This document shows positions 13,045-21,327 of a stretch of DNA of 39,115 bases, one piece after another. Every line of letters begins with the position of its first letter. Positions within the stretch are counted from its first letter, which is position 1. The translations under genes were made by a program, and so were the position numbers. Location: the NCBI GenBank assembly GCA_021846515.1, contig JAJZWU010000016.1, positions 1 through 39,115 of the forward strand, read 5' to 3'. The notes under the pieces are model-generated. The model saw nothing but the letters and a program-made list of their open reading frames with translations. It was not told the origin of the DNA and did not search any database. The stretch is from Actinomycetes bacterium (GTDB lineage: Bacteria; Actinomycetota; Acidimicrobiia; Acidimicrobiales; JAMCPL01).

Positions 13045-15855
13045 GTGGACTTAAAAATTTCAATCGTTCCCCATACGCACTGGGACCGTGAATGGTATCT
13101 CCCTTTCCAGCGGTTCCGGTTAAAGCTGATAGACGTACTCGACTCGTTGCTGGAGATAATGGAGAGCGATCCGGAATATAGTTACTTCCTGCTAGACGGC
13201 CAAATTGCCATGATAGACGACTACTTGGAAATAAGACCTGAAAACACGCAGCGTATCAAGTCACTGGCTGAACATGGGCGTCTGGGTGTCGGTCCTTGGT
13301 ATGTGTTGGTAGACGAGTTCCTCGTTTCAGGAGAGACGTTGATCCGTAACCTCCAGGTGGGAATGAATGCTGCATCCAGATACGCACAGCCTATGAAAAT
13401 AGGGTACCTACCAGATATGTTTGGCCATATTGCGCAGATGCCTCAAATACTCTCTCTTGCCGGTATCAGCCAAGCAGTAGTATGGCGGGGAGTGCCGGCA
13501 GCAATTGACAGTACACAGTTCGTTTGGTCTGCCCCTGATGGCTCTACTGTCCTGGCTGAGTATCTTGTGGATGGTTATTCAAATGGGGTTACCCTGCCAG
13601 AGGACCCGCGTGTTCTTCTGGGTCGCCTGCGTGAAATTGCAACACGTTTCCTGCCGTTCATCAGTCATAGCAGAAGATTGCTGGTTATGAACGGAAGCGA
13701 TCATCAGCCACCACAGGCTTTCCTTGGTAAAACCGTATCAAAAGCATCTACTCTGCTGGGCGAGAAAGGTGAGAGGGAACGGTGGAATAACATAGGCATA
13801 GAGGGAGTATCTCTCGAGATAGCCAGCCTGCCAGAAGCTATCGGTGTCGATAGTGGCTTGCATGACGAGATAAGCACAACACAGAGTCTTCCCAGCTGGA
13901 ATGGCGAATTGCGCTCGGGTGCAAGAGCAAATCTACTTATGGGAGTTGCATCAAACAGGATAGACGTCAAGATAGCTGCCGACAAAACATATCTCGAGAT
14001 AGAAAAGAGAACTGAGCCATACTGCGCGCTACTGCTACCCGAGGAGAAATGGCCGGGTAAGCTGCTGGAGACTGCATGGCGGCAGATAATAAGAAATGCA
14101 GCTCATGATTCTATATGTGCCTGCTCGATAGATGAAGTGGTTGATGAAGTAATAGGGAGGTTTGCTCAGGCCCGCCAGATTGCCGAAGGTCTATCATCTG
14201 CCTGCCTGGATGATCTCACGCAGTCGTTTAGCGAACCAGGTATATACGTATTCAATCCGTCTGCCCATGCACGGAGTGGATCAATTGAAATAACCCTTGG
14301 GGCACAAGAGACCATTGGACAGGCTTACCAGGTACTCTACGAGTCTCCTTCAGGACCGGGCACGCTCTCATTCAATCCGGAAGCCATTAAAGGATTCTTA
14401 CCCGCATTGAACTCACCGAAGATAGATGAGCATAGTTTTGTTCAGGACGTAACCGTGGATGTAGTAGCCAAGCCTGACGCTTCCTCCGCAGGAGAGACAG
14501 AGAGTACCGGACAGACAGAGATCCCCGGGCAGGTCGAAGTCAATATAGAACTTGGCCCAACAGAAAAAATAGACTTGCAACTCGATGCAATAAAACAGGA
14601 TCTGCTGGCAATGCTGGAAGACCATCCTAATTACATGGTAAATGTACATCTAAATCGTAAGCCGACTAAAAAGATAATAGCCAGAGTAGCCGATATACCG
14701 GGATACGGGTGGAAGCGCTTTGAGCCCGGCAAAGTAGATAATCCCGTGCGTGCCGGCCTTGCTGACAGCACAACAGAAAATCCAGATATCTATATGAACA
14801 ACGGCATTGTAGACATACTGATAAATCACCTAACGGGGACATACTCATTAAACGGCATAGAGGGCATGGGGCAGTTGGTTGACGTTGGCGATGCAGGTGA
14901 CTCGTATAATTATTCACCTCCCCCTATAGACAAAATAATCGACAAGCCAGAATCGGTGGCTATAAACCTGGAGGAAAGTGGTCCATTAAGAGCCCGTGTA
15001 CACATAACATCTCAATACAATCTACCTGATTCATTGGACTCTAACGCCTCTAAGCGTATAGGAAGTAGCCAGGTGAGCATAGATACGCTGCTTGAACTAA
15101 GAGCAGATGAACCCTACCTCAGAGTCTCCACCACATTTATCAACCAGACCAAAGATCATAGATTACGCGTCCGGCTTCCCCTCCCCGCTCCTGCCGACCA
15201 CTCTACTGCTGGTTGTGCATTTGGACAGGTGGAGAGGGCATTGAAAGCAGAGGGGCGTCCTGAAGAGTACGGCTTGCCAACATTTCCATCTAGAGGATTC
15301 GTAACCGCAGGTGGCCTTAGCGTCGTGCACCAAGGACTTTGTGAATACGAATTGGTTGACCACGATGCTGAGGGGAGGCAGGCTAACGCCATAGAGATCA
15401 CCCTGATACGATCTACTGCCATGCTATCGAGGCTGGGAATGAAGTACAGGCCATTTCCTGCCGGTCCACTTACTGAAGTAGAAGGGCTGCAACTGCAGGG
15501 CAAGCGGATCACGGCCAATTACGCTCTAATGATCGACTGCAATGATCCATACGAATTCATGGATAACGTCTTCCTGCCACTTGAAGTTCTCTACTCCGAG
15601 GGAGGCGGTTACAGACCAGAATGTGGACAATTTCTGAAATTGCATACTGGTGCAGCAAAGGTATCTGCCTTGAGGCGCTCAAGTGGTTACATGGAATTAC
15701 GCCTTTTCAATCCAACCGGCAATACCACCTACATAAATATTGATGGCCATACCGGAGAGGTAGTGGATTTAGCTGGAAAGGTATTGAGCACCTTTAACGG
15801 ATCTACCGATCTACGGCCATTCGGTATTGTCACTATCCTCCTCAGGAAGACTTGA
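13045..15855 (+). CDS. Alpha-mannosidase, glycoside hydrolase family 38
   Basis: 936 aa from a GTG start. PHTHWDREW at residues 9-17 carries zinc ligands H12 and D14 next to the N-terminus, which fixes the start closely. YLPDMFGHIAQMPQIL holds the nucleophile D124. NAAHDSICACSIDEV near residue 355 holds the third zinc ligand (usual form HDSICG). C-terminal beta-domains follow. No signal peptide is present, so it is cytoplasmic and probably trims mannose from internalised glycans or from the cell's own mannosylated compounds. The insert at about residues 470-520 is rich in Thr/Glu/Gly and poorly conserved-looking. Its 3' end overlaps the convergent cyclase gene by 45 bp. Confidence 0.9.
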   Translation: MDLKISIVPHTHWDREWYLPFQRFRLKLIDVLDSLLEIMESDPEYSYFLLDGQIAMIDDYLEIRPENTQRIKSLAEHGRLGVGPWYVLVDEFLVSGETLIRNLQVGMNAASRYAQPMKIGYLPDMFGHIAQMPQILSLAGISQAVVWRGVPAAIDSTQFVWSAPDGSTVLAEYLVDGYSNGVTLPEDPRVLLGRLREIATRFLPFISHSRRLLVMNGSDHQPPQAFLGKTVSKASTLLGEKGERERWNNIGIEGVSLEIASLPEAIGVDSGLHDEISTTQSLPSWNGELRSGARANLLMGVASNRIDVKIAADKTYLEIEKRTEPYCALLLPEEKWPGKLLETAWRQIIRNAAHDSICACSIDEVVDEVIGRFAQARQIAEGLSSACLDDLTQSFSEPGIYVFNPSAHARSGSIEITLGAQETIGQAYQVLYESPSGPGTLSFNPEAIKGFLPALNSPKIDEHSFVQDVTVDVVAKPDASSAGETESTGQTEIPGQVEVNIELGPTEKIDLQLDAIKQDLLAMLEDHPNYMVNVHLNRKPTKKIIARVADIPGYGWKRFEPGKVDNPVRAGLADSTTENPDIYMNNGIVDILINHLTGTYSLNGIEGMGQLVDVGDAGDSYNYSPPPIDKIIDKPESVAINLEESGPLRARVHITSQYNLPDSLDSNASKRIGSSQVSIDTLLELRADEPYLRVSTTFINQTKDHRLRVRLPLPAPADHSTAGCAFGQVERALKAEGRPEEYGLPTFPSRGFVTAGGLSVVHQGLCEYELVDHDAEGRQANAIEITLIRSTAMLSRLGMKYRPFPAGPLTEVEGLQLQGKRITANYALMIDCNDPYEFMDNVFLPLEVLYSEGGGYRPECGQFLKLHTGAAKVSALRRSSGYMELRLFNPTGNTTYINIDGHTGEVVDLAGKVLSTFNGSTDLRPFGIVTILLRKT

Positions 15856-17214
15856 GTGATCTATCGACGCCATGTCCTCATCGCTCGACATCGCATCTCC
15901 ATCTGACTCCCCCTCGGTATCCTTGGCCCCCAGTCCAGCCAATATAGATATGGGTCTCCTTGCCAACAGTTGTTCGCCTCGCTCACGCAGCTCATCAATG
16001 TTGTGTCCAACATCTGCTAGCTTCTCGAACCTGGATGCCAGCCAACGATCAAATGTTAACGGTTCGGCGCCATGACGGCTAAGCATCCATAAAGAGGTAC
16101 GACCTATCCCTTTAAGGTTTCTTGGTCTAAGTTGTTTAATGACCATATCGCTGGAGTTAAACTCTGGATCGGCAGTAAGGGCGCGAGCTAAATCACTGCT
16201 CACTGTCACTGTACCGGGACTGGTTATCTCCACAATACGGCTGGCCATATTTACTACGGGGCCAAAATAGTCTCCTTCATGGACAAGTACTGACCCATAA
16301 GATATGCCTACCCGTATGTCGGTTAACATCTCGTCGTCTGCATACGCCTCTGCAAGCGAAACTCCTATGTTGGCAGCCACAAAGGGGGAATCGGCAACAA
16401 ACATCACCTCATCACCTATCATTTTAACGATCCTCCCGCCGGCTGCGGCAACCACATCATGACTGACTTGTTCAAACCTGGAAATCAGAGATGATAGCTC
16501 CTCCTCGTCCAGGCGTTCGGAAAGCATCGTAAAACCGACCATATCCGCAAATCCAACAGCGAATACCGGCGAAGTTCCTTCACCTGTGGTGACTCTCACC
16601 AGCATAGCTCTGCGCAGAGCATCTTGAAGATGACGTCTCCATACGTATTCGAGTATCTTCCCCATCGTGGGCATCCAGACTACAGCAAGACCTGCTATGC
16701 GATAGGCCTCGGCAATCTGGTCGTCAGACCCCCTGTAGAACCTTGCGGTAGGCATAGACGGCGATATCTCCGCTTCGGCTATCCGAGCCATAGATGACCC
16801 TATAACCCGTGCCATACCGACAGCATCAGAATGATCCACCACGCCGTTGTCCATCATCTCACGAATCATCTTGGCTGCATCGACATCCAATTCGGTGAAT
16901 ACCCTATCGCCGTCACTTACGTCTGTAAAACCAAGTGCCCTCCAAATATCTTTGATAGTACGGATATCTACACCTGCACGTTCACACAATTCGATTATTG
17001 AGTAACGAGGTCCACCGGGTAAAAATAGCTTGTCCGCAACGAGCAGGTCCACCATACCGGCCGATATGGCATCCTCTATCTCTTGGTCGGTTGCACCATG
17101 TTCACGAAGAAATGCAATCACCTGGCTGCTCGTACCGGCATAGTTATCCTGTACGTCCGATCCTGTGAAGCTCATACTTACAATGTTACTTCCCACAGGG
17201 GTAGGCTGCATCAA
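15811..17214 (-). CDS. Class III adenylate cyclase with Rv1264-type regulatory domain
   Basis: 467 aa. Residues 28-190 resemble the N-terminal autoinhibitory domain (Ad_Cy_reg) of Rv1264, which senses pH in that protein. The catalytic domain spans 210-400: metal aspartates D224 (FADMVGFT) and D268 (KMIGDEV), substrate pair K264 and D315 (DYFGPVVNMASR), and transition-state residues N322 and R326. All canonical residues for a homodimeric adenylate cyclase are present. The tail is acidic and Ser-rich. It would make cAMP in the cytoplasm, possibly in response to internal pH. It is transcribed divergently from cofC and convergently with the mannosidase. Confidence 0.9.
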   Translation of the reverse strand: MMQPTPVGSNIVSMSFTGSDVQDNYAGTSSQVIAFLREHGATDQEIEDAISAGMVDLLVADKLFLPGGPRYSIIELCERAGVDIRTIKDIWRALGFTDVSDGDRVFTELDVDAAKMIREMMDNGVVDHSDAVGMARVIGSSMARIAEAEISPSMPTARFYRGSDDQIAEAYRIAGLAVVWMPTMGKILEYVWRRHLQDALRRAMLVRVTTGEGTSPVFAVGFADMVGFTMLSERLDEEELSSLISRFEQVSHDVVAAAGGRIVKMIGDEVMFVADSPFVAANIGVSLAEAYADDEMLTDIRVGISYGSVLVHEGDYFGPVVNMASRIVEITSPGTVTVSSDLARALTADPEFNSSDMVIKQLRPRNLKGIGRTSLWMLSRHGAEPLTFDRWLASRFEKLADVGHNIDELRERGEQLLARRPISILAGLGAKDTEGESDGDAMSSDEDMASIDHSSLPEEDSDNTEWP

Positions 17215-17225
17215 TTTAGAATGGC

Positions 17226-17231
17226 TAAAAT
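17226..17231 (+). promoter_or_regulatory. -10 box of cofC
   Basis: TAAAAT six bases before the GTG start at 17238, with no ribosome-binding sequence between, so the cofC mRNA is predicted leaderless. Confidence 0.45.
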
Positions 17232-17237
17232 GTAATA

Positions 17238-17873
17238 GTGGACAATACTAGAGGCATCTCGGAAGAGCTAAACGGTTCTTGGAAGTCTTTTGCATCCAAT
17301 AGCCCTGTAGTGCTCGTACCGGTAAAGCAATTTGAACAGGCGAAACATCGCCTATCTCAGGTACTGAACTCAGATGAGCGAGCTGAGCTGGCAAGAAAGA
17401 TGGCTGAACATGTTATCGCTGCCGCCTATCCACTTCCCTGTGCAGTAGTCTGCGAAACCGAAGAAGTTGCCAACTGGGCTAGAGGTCAAGGAGTACTCGC
17501 ATTGGAAAGACCGTCACTTGGGCTGAATAGAGCCGTAACGGATGGGGTGGAAAAAATATTCTCACTCGGCGCCTCTGAAGTAATCGTGGTCCATTCCGAC
17601 CTACCCGGAGCAAGAGAGATAGCACAGCTATCTGGGTACGAAGGGATCACCATAGTGCCGGATCGTCAAAGATTAGGAACCAACGTCATCTGCATACCAC
17701 GCGGGTGTATCTTTAACTTCTCTTACGGGAAAGGGTCGTTCCAGCGCCATCTCGATCAGGCCCAAAAAAGTGGTTTACCGGTCAGAGTGATGATCGATCT
17801 ATACGGCCTCAGCCTGGACATTGACCTGCCAAAGGATTTCTACGAAGCACTGGAAACAGGCCTTCTGCGATGA
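17238..17873 (+). CDS. cofC: 2-phospho-lactate / PEP guanylyltransferase (F420 pathway)
   Basis: 211 aa from GTG. CofC/FbiD transfers GMP to 2-phospholactate or phosphoenolpyruvate in the first committed step of coenzyme F420 side-chain assembly. Family marks: VPVKQFEQAKHRLS (28-41), the metal site VVHSDLPG, PDRQRLGTN, FSYGKGSFQRHL and the terminal LDIDLPKDF. The first about 20 residues precede the fold and may indicate a later start, but no better start with a ribosome site is visible. It overlaps the PIG-L gene by 4 bp. No other F420 gene is in the window. Confidence 0.9.
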   Translation: MDNTRGISEELNGSWKSFASNSPVVLVPVKQFEQAKHRLSQVLNSDERAELARKMAEHVIAAAYPLPCAVVCETEEVANWARGQGVLALERPSLGLNRAVTDGVEKIFSLGASEVIVVHSDLPGAREIAQLSGYEGITIVPDRQRLGTNVICIPRGCIFNFSYGKGSFQRHLDQAQKSGLPVRVMIDLYGLSLDIDLPKDFYEALETGLLR

Positions 17874-18688
17874 AGAAGCCCCCTCATAGGATTCCAGCAC
17901 TGGAACTTCCAGATGCTGCCTATGCTCCTACAGGATACAACTCCGGCAATATAACTACCGACATTCCCGTACCCAGCTCGATACTTGCTATCGGGGCTCA
18001 TCCTGATGATATCGAACTGGGATGTGGTGGTACGCTCGCAAAATGGACAAGGGCAGGCTCTACAATAGATTATCTGGTTATGACCGATGGTTCCAAGGGA
18101 ACGTGGGATCCATCGCTTGCACCACACAACCTTTCCAGAATACGATATGAAGAGCAGTTGGAAGCTGCGTACATACTAAGCAATGGTTCCGCTCAACACA
18201 TCCATCGTCTGGATGCGATAGATGGCGAGCTAACCTACAGCCGTAGATACCAGCGTACTGTATGCAAGATAATCAGATTGATCAAACCGGACGTAATCAT
18301 AGGGCACGATCCATGGAGAAGATATAGGCTGCACCCTGATCACAGGAATGCCGGATTTATAACCATTGATGCCGTGGTAGCCGCCAGAGATGGATCATTC
18401 TTTCCCGACCTCCAAAGCGACCCGCATCGCCCGCAGGCACTCTTGTTATTTGAGGCCGATCTGCCAAATCACGTAGAAGAGATCTCCAGGGATATAAGTA
18501 CAAAGGTATCTGCCCTGGTTGCACATCGTAGCCAGATAGAATCTACTTTCGGAATACCTTACAATACACCAAACGATCTTGCGAAAGAGAACTTAATGAA
18601 GACGATAGAACACTATGCATCCCTCCATGCACGGCTTGCAGGTAGTATGTCCTACGGAGAGGCATTTCATCTGATCACCGACATCTAA
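17870..18688 (+). CDS. PIG-L (LmbE-like) N-acetylglucosaminyl deacetylase
   Basis: 272 aa. The zinc-binding motif AHPDD (H44, D46, D47) after a hydrophobic strand, DGSKGTWDP, and RLHPDHRNAG with the third His are typical of the PIG-L family (MshB, LmbE, BshB). These deacetylate GlcNAc-linked compounds such as mycothiol or bacillithiol precursors. Substrate cannot be assigned. Start overlaps cofC by 4 bp (17870-17873), so the two proteins are translated together, which hints at a shared physiological context. The extended N-terminus (about 38 residues with no fold) is common in relatives. A strong hairpin followed by six T ends the unit. Confidence 0.88.
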   Translation: MKKPPHRIPALELPDAAYAPTGYNSGNITTDIPVPSSILAIGAHPDDIELGCGGTLAKWTRAGSTIDYLVMTDGSKGTWDPSLAPHNLSRIRYEEQLEAAYILSNGSAQHIHRLDAIDGELTYSRRYQRTVCKIIRLIKPDVIIGHDPWRRYRLHPDHRNAGFITIDAVVAARDGSFFPDLQSDPHRPQALLLFEADLPNHVEEISRDISTKVSALVAHRSQIESTFGIPYNTPNDLAKENLMKTIEHYASLHARLAGSMSYGEAFHLITDI

Positions 18689-18757
18689 GATTAAGCCCCT
18701 AATATTTTATATCGCACTCGCTGCCCATGAGTGTCGGCATCACGAGTAACACATAAA

Positions 18758-18817
18758 GGCAACGGCAGGCTATCCGGTCATACGGAAGCCCACCGTTGCC
18801 TCTAGTCTTAGTTTTTT
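18758..18817 (+). terminator. Rho-independent terminator after the PIG-L gene
   Basis: GGCAACGG (18758-18765) pairs with CCGTTGCC (18793-18800), and inside it GGCT/AGCC and TCCG/CGGA also pair, giving a long bulged hairpin. A TTTTTT run at 18812-18817 follows on the plus strand. The hairpin also lies just beyond the HU stop codon and may serve the minus strand, though the T-run there is poor. Confidence 0.7.
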
Positions 18818-19169
18818 ACCTCTTTGCGGCAGGCTTCTTGGCCGGAGCCTTCTTCGCGACGGGCTTCTTCGCCGGAGCCTTCTTCGCGGCAGCCTTGCCA
18901 TTCAGTACGTCCTTGAGGCCAGTTCCTACAGAGAAGTGAACACTCTTGGAAGCTGGGATCTTAATGGATTCTCCGGTTTGCGGATTCCGCCCCATTCTGG
19001 CTGAACGCTTAACAGGGTTGAACGATCCAAAACCGATCACTGTCAATTTTCTGCCTGCCTTCAACTCATTTGTAATAACTGAAAACAGCTCATTGACCAC
19101 TTTCTCGGTGTGGTTCTTGGCCACCCCTGTAGCTTTACTTATACTGTCTATCATTTCTGTTTTGTTCAT
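18816..19169 (-). CDS. hup: HU-type DNA-binding protein with basic C-terminal tail
   Basis: 117 aa from the ATG at 19169, chosen because AAGGAGG stands eight bases before it; the frame continues upstream without a good start. Residues 1-90 are HU: MNKTEMIDSISKATG, then IGFGSFNPVKRSARMGRNPQTGE, the DNA-intercalating arm with its RNPQTG turn. Residues 92-117 are a Lys/Ala/Pro tail built of APAKKP-type repeats, as in mycobacterial HupB and other actinobacterial HU proteins. It compacts DNA and may bind RNA through the tail. It has its own sigma-70-like promoter. Confidence 0.93.
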   Translation of the reverse strand: MNKTEMIDSISKATGVAKNHTEKVVNELFSVITNELKAGRKLTVIGFGSFNPVKRSARMGRNPQTGESIKIPASKSVHFSVGTGLKDVLNGKAAAKKAPAKKPVAKKAPAKKPAAKR

Positions 19170-19210
19170 AGCCACCTCCTTATCATATTGCGGCATTACT
19201 GTACTAAGAT

Positions 19211-19238
19211 AAGATAGCAATTTTTGGCGAAATGTCAA
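19211..19238 (-). promoter_or_regulatory. Promoter of the HU gene
   Basis: TTGACA (19238-19233) and TATCTT (19216-19211) on the minus strand with a 16-bp spacer, about 40 bp before the HU start. This is the best sigma-70-type promoter in the window. Confidence 0.65.
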
Positions 19239-19577
19239 GTGTTTCCGCAAAAAAATTCTCAAACCCCTTGCCTACGATGCCTGCAAACGATATACATAGA
19301 TATCTAGCTGGTATTTTATACGATGACAAAATAAGCGATAATTACGAGCAGAGGAGAAAGTATGCCTGCCAAATTACCCTGATTTGCTTTTTCGGTATGT
19401 AAAATGCAAGATTCAGAGAAAATGGCTATAGGCATGGAGCCTCATGTATCTGAAACAGCCCACAGGAATTACAGCCTCCCACCCAAGAGTGTCTTTAAAA
19501 CATCGTCCTGTAAAACCTCGTATGTGGAATAAGGTATAATTCATTCTACCCAGTATAGTGAAGTAACAGGCGGAAAA
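19239..19577. other. Intergenic region between HU and the VirD4-like gene
   Basis: About 340 bp without a supported gene. Contains a TATAAT at 19535-19540 on the plus strand that could serve the downstream ATPase gene with a leader of about 30 nt. Confidence 0.5.
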
Positions 19578-21248
19578 TTGGACAGGCTCAATCAATCGAC
19601 AGACTACAACTACGCAGCTTTCATGGCCATGATGGGGATGCCACATAGCTCGGTATATCTTGGTCGTATATCCGACGGCCATAACTCCAATGAACCTGTA
19701 TGGACACCATCCAACAGATCCACCATGGTGCTTGGGCCGACACGGTCAGGCAAATCAAGCTCCATCGTAGTACCATCCATACTGACCACCCCTGGTGCAG
19801 TGCTATCCACATCCACAAAGGATGACATCCTCCGAAGCACCTTCCCGATCAGAAGACGGCGCGGACAATGCTACCTGTATGACCCAAGTGGCACCGTACC
19901 CCTTCCGAAGGGAATGATACCGCTCAAATGGTCGCCCCTGTTGGGTGCTGATAATTGGAGCACTGCCCAGATGACTGCTAAAGCAATGCGTGAAACAGCG
20001 CGCTTGACCATGCCTGGTATGTCCATAGACACAACTCCCCAGGGCCAACACTGGGAGGAACGATCTGCTTCATTGCTGGCTACCCTGATTCACGCAGCAG
20101 CAATCAGCGATTTTACTATGTCCGATGTAGTCGAATGGGTAGATACAAGAAATTGCATCCCAGCATTGCGTACTATTGAAAATGCTATCAACTCCCCTTC
20201 TCCGGACGACCGGCCGGTACAAGCACTTCCAAATATAGGCCTAACCATAAAAGAGATAGACAATAAGATAGCTCACGGGCTGTTGGTCAACATTGCCAGC
20301 ACCGAGGAAAGGGAGCGGAGCGGCATTTGGTCTACTGCATCGGGGACACTTGGTGCATACCGAAGTGCTGTTGCCCTGTCAACTACGTTTGGCAACAAAG
20401 ATGAGTTCTTCGACAGCAGGAAATTTGCCCAGTCCTCGGACACCGTGTATATATGTGCAACCGGCATCAATCAATCAGCTTACGCTCCCTTGATCGTAGG
20501 ACTGATCTCTTCCATACAAGCTGAAAAATACAGTTATAATACCGCGCTCAGACACGAAAACAGTGCGTCGCCCGGCGATATGCCAATGCTATTCGCACTT
20601 GACGAAATAGCCAACATAGCCCCACTCCCACAACTCCAGTCACTTATCAGCGAGGGAACAGGTCAGGGCATCATAACTCTCGCATGCCTGCAGGACATGT
20701 CCCAGGCACGTACCAGATGGGGCGCACAGGCAAGTGGTTTCATGTCGCTGTTCAGCTACACTGTGGTACTGCCCGGCATAAAAGATATAGATACGCTGAA
20801 TGCACTGGAGACCCTGGCAGGTAAGCTGCCTACCATAGAACGATCCGTCAGTATGCCGATCACCGGCGGTATATTGCAACAGATCAAGTCGCGATTGCTG
20901 CACCGCTCGCCTCCGGCCAATACGCCGACGATCACAACCTCTACATCTATGCAGCCGGTACTTCCTGCTGACGCAATATCGCGGGGCATGCCGGGGCATG
21001 CACTGGTAGTGGACGAGCATTCACAATTCACCGTCACCGAATTGACCCCATACTACGATCACGAGCCATTCAGATCGGCGATACTATATGCAGAGAGATC
21101 AGCCGCGCTGGAAATTGCCCACGATCAAGTAGATGAAGCTCCCTACACCCTGAAGGGTGGACATTATCGTGAGAGCACGCGGGAAGACGGGGCACGGAAC
21201 AAGAATCTGCCGACTCTGGGAATGGGTGGCGTAGAACATGATCTTTAG
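19578..21248 (+). CDS. VirD4/TraG-like coupling ATPase without membrane anchor
   Basis: 556 aa from a TTG start with AGGCGG shortly before it. Walker A GPTRSGKS (53-60), STKDD, a Walker B LFALDEIANIAPLP, and TGQGIITLACLQDMSQARTRWG (motif with the Gln-rich sensor) define a type IV coupling protein. These ATPases bring relaxase-DNA complexes to a secretion channel. Unlike VirD4, there is no N-terminal membrane domain: the protein begins about 50 residues before Walker A. No other conjugation gene is adjacent; the relaxase is 13 kb away. It may work in trans or in another ATP-driven DNA process. An ATG-start alternative close by is Met16. Confidence 0.85.
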   Translation: MDRLNQSTDYNYAAFMAMMGMPHSSVYLGRISDGHNSNEPVWTPSNRSTMVLGPTRSGKSSSIVVPSILTTPGAVLSTSTKDDILRSTFPIRRRRGQCYLYDPSGTVPLPKGMIPLKWSPLLGADNWSTAQMTAKAMRETARLTMPGMSIDTTPQGQHWEERSASLLATLIHAAAISDFTMSDVVEWVDTRNCIPALRTIENAINSPSPDDRPVQALPNIGLTIKEIDNKIAHGLLVNIASTEERERSGIWSTASGTLGAYRSAVALSTTFGNKDEFFDSRKFAQSSDTVYICATGINQSAYAPLIVGLISSIQAEKYSYNTALRHENSASPGDMPMLFALDEIANIAPLPQLQSLISEGTGQGIITLACLQDMSQARTRWGAQASGFMSLFSYTVVLPGIKDIDTLNALETLAGKLPTIERSVSMPITGGILQQIKSRLLHRSPPANTPTITTSTSMQPVLPADAISRGMPGHALVVDEHSQFTVTELTPYYDHEPFRSAILYAERSAALEIAHDQVDEAPYTLKGGHYRESTREDGARNKNLPTLGMGGVEHDL

Positions 21249-21327
21249 CAGATAAACGGATGCGGATTGTGTTGATCCTCCCCACGACTGGAGCCAGAGA
21301 CTTTCACTCGCATTACTGCCTGTCCAC

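Noticed and set aside
18841-18895. Repeat array or CRISPR-like pattern in the HU gene end
   Set aside because: It is the codon repeat of the Lys/Ala/Pro tail; no spacer structure.
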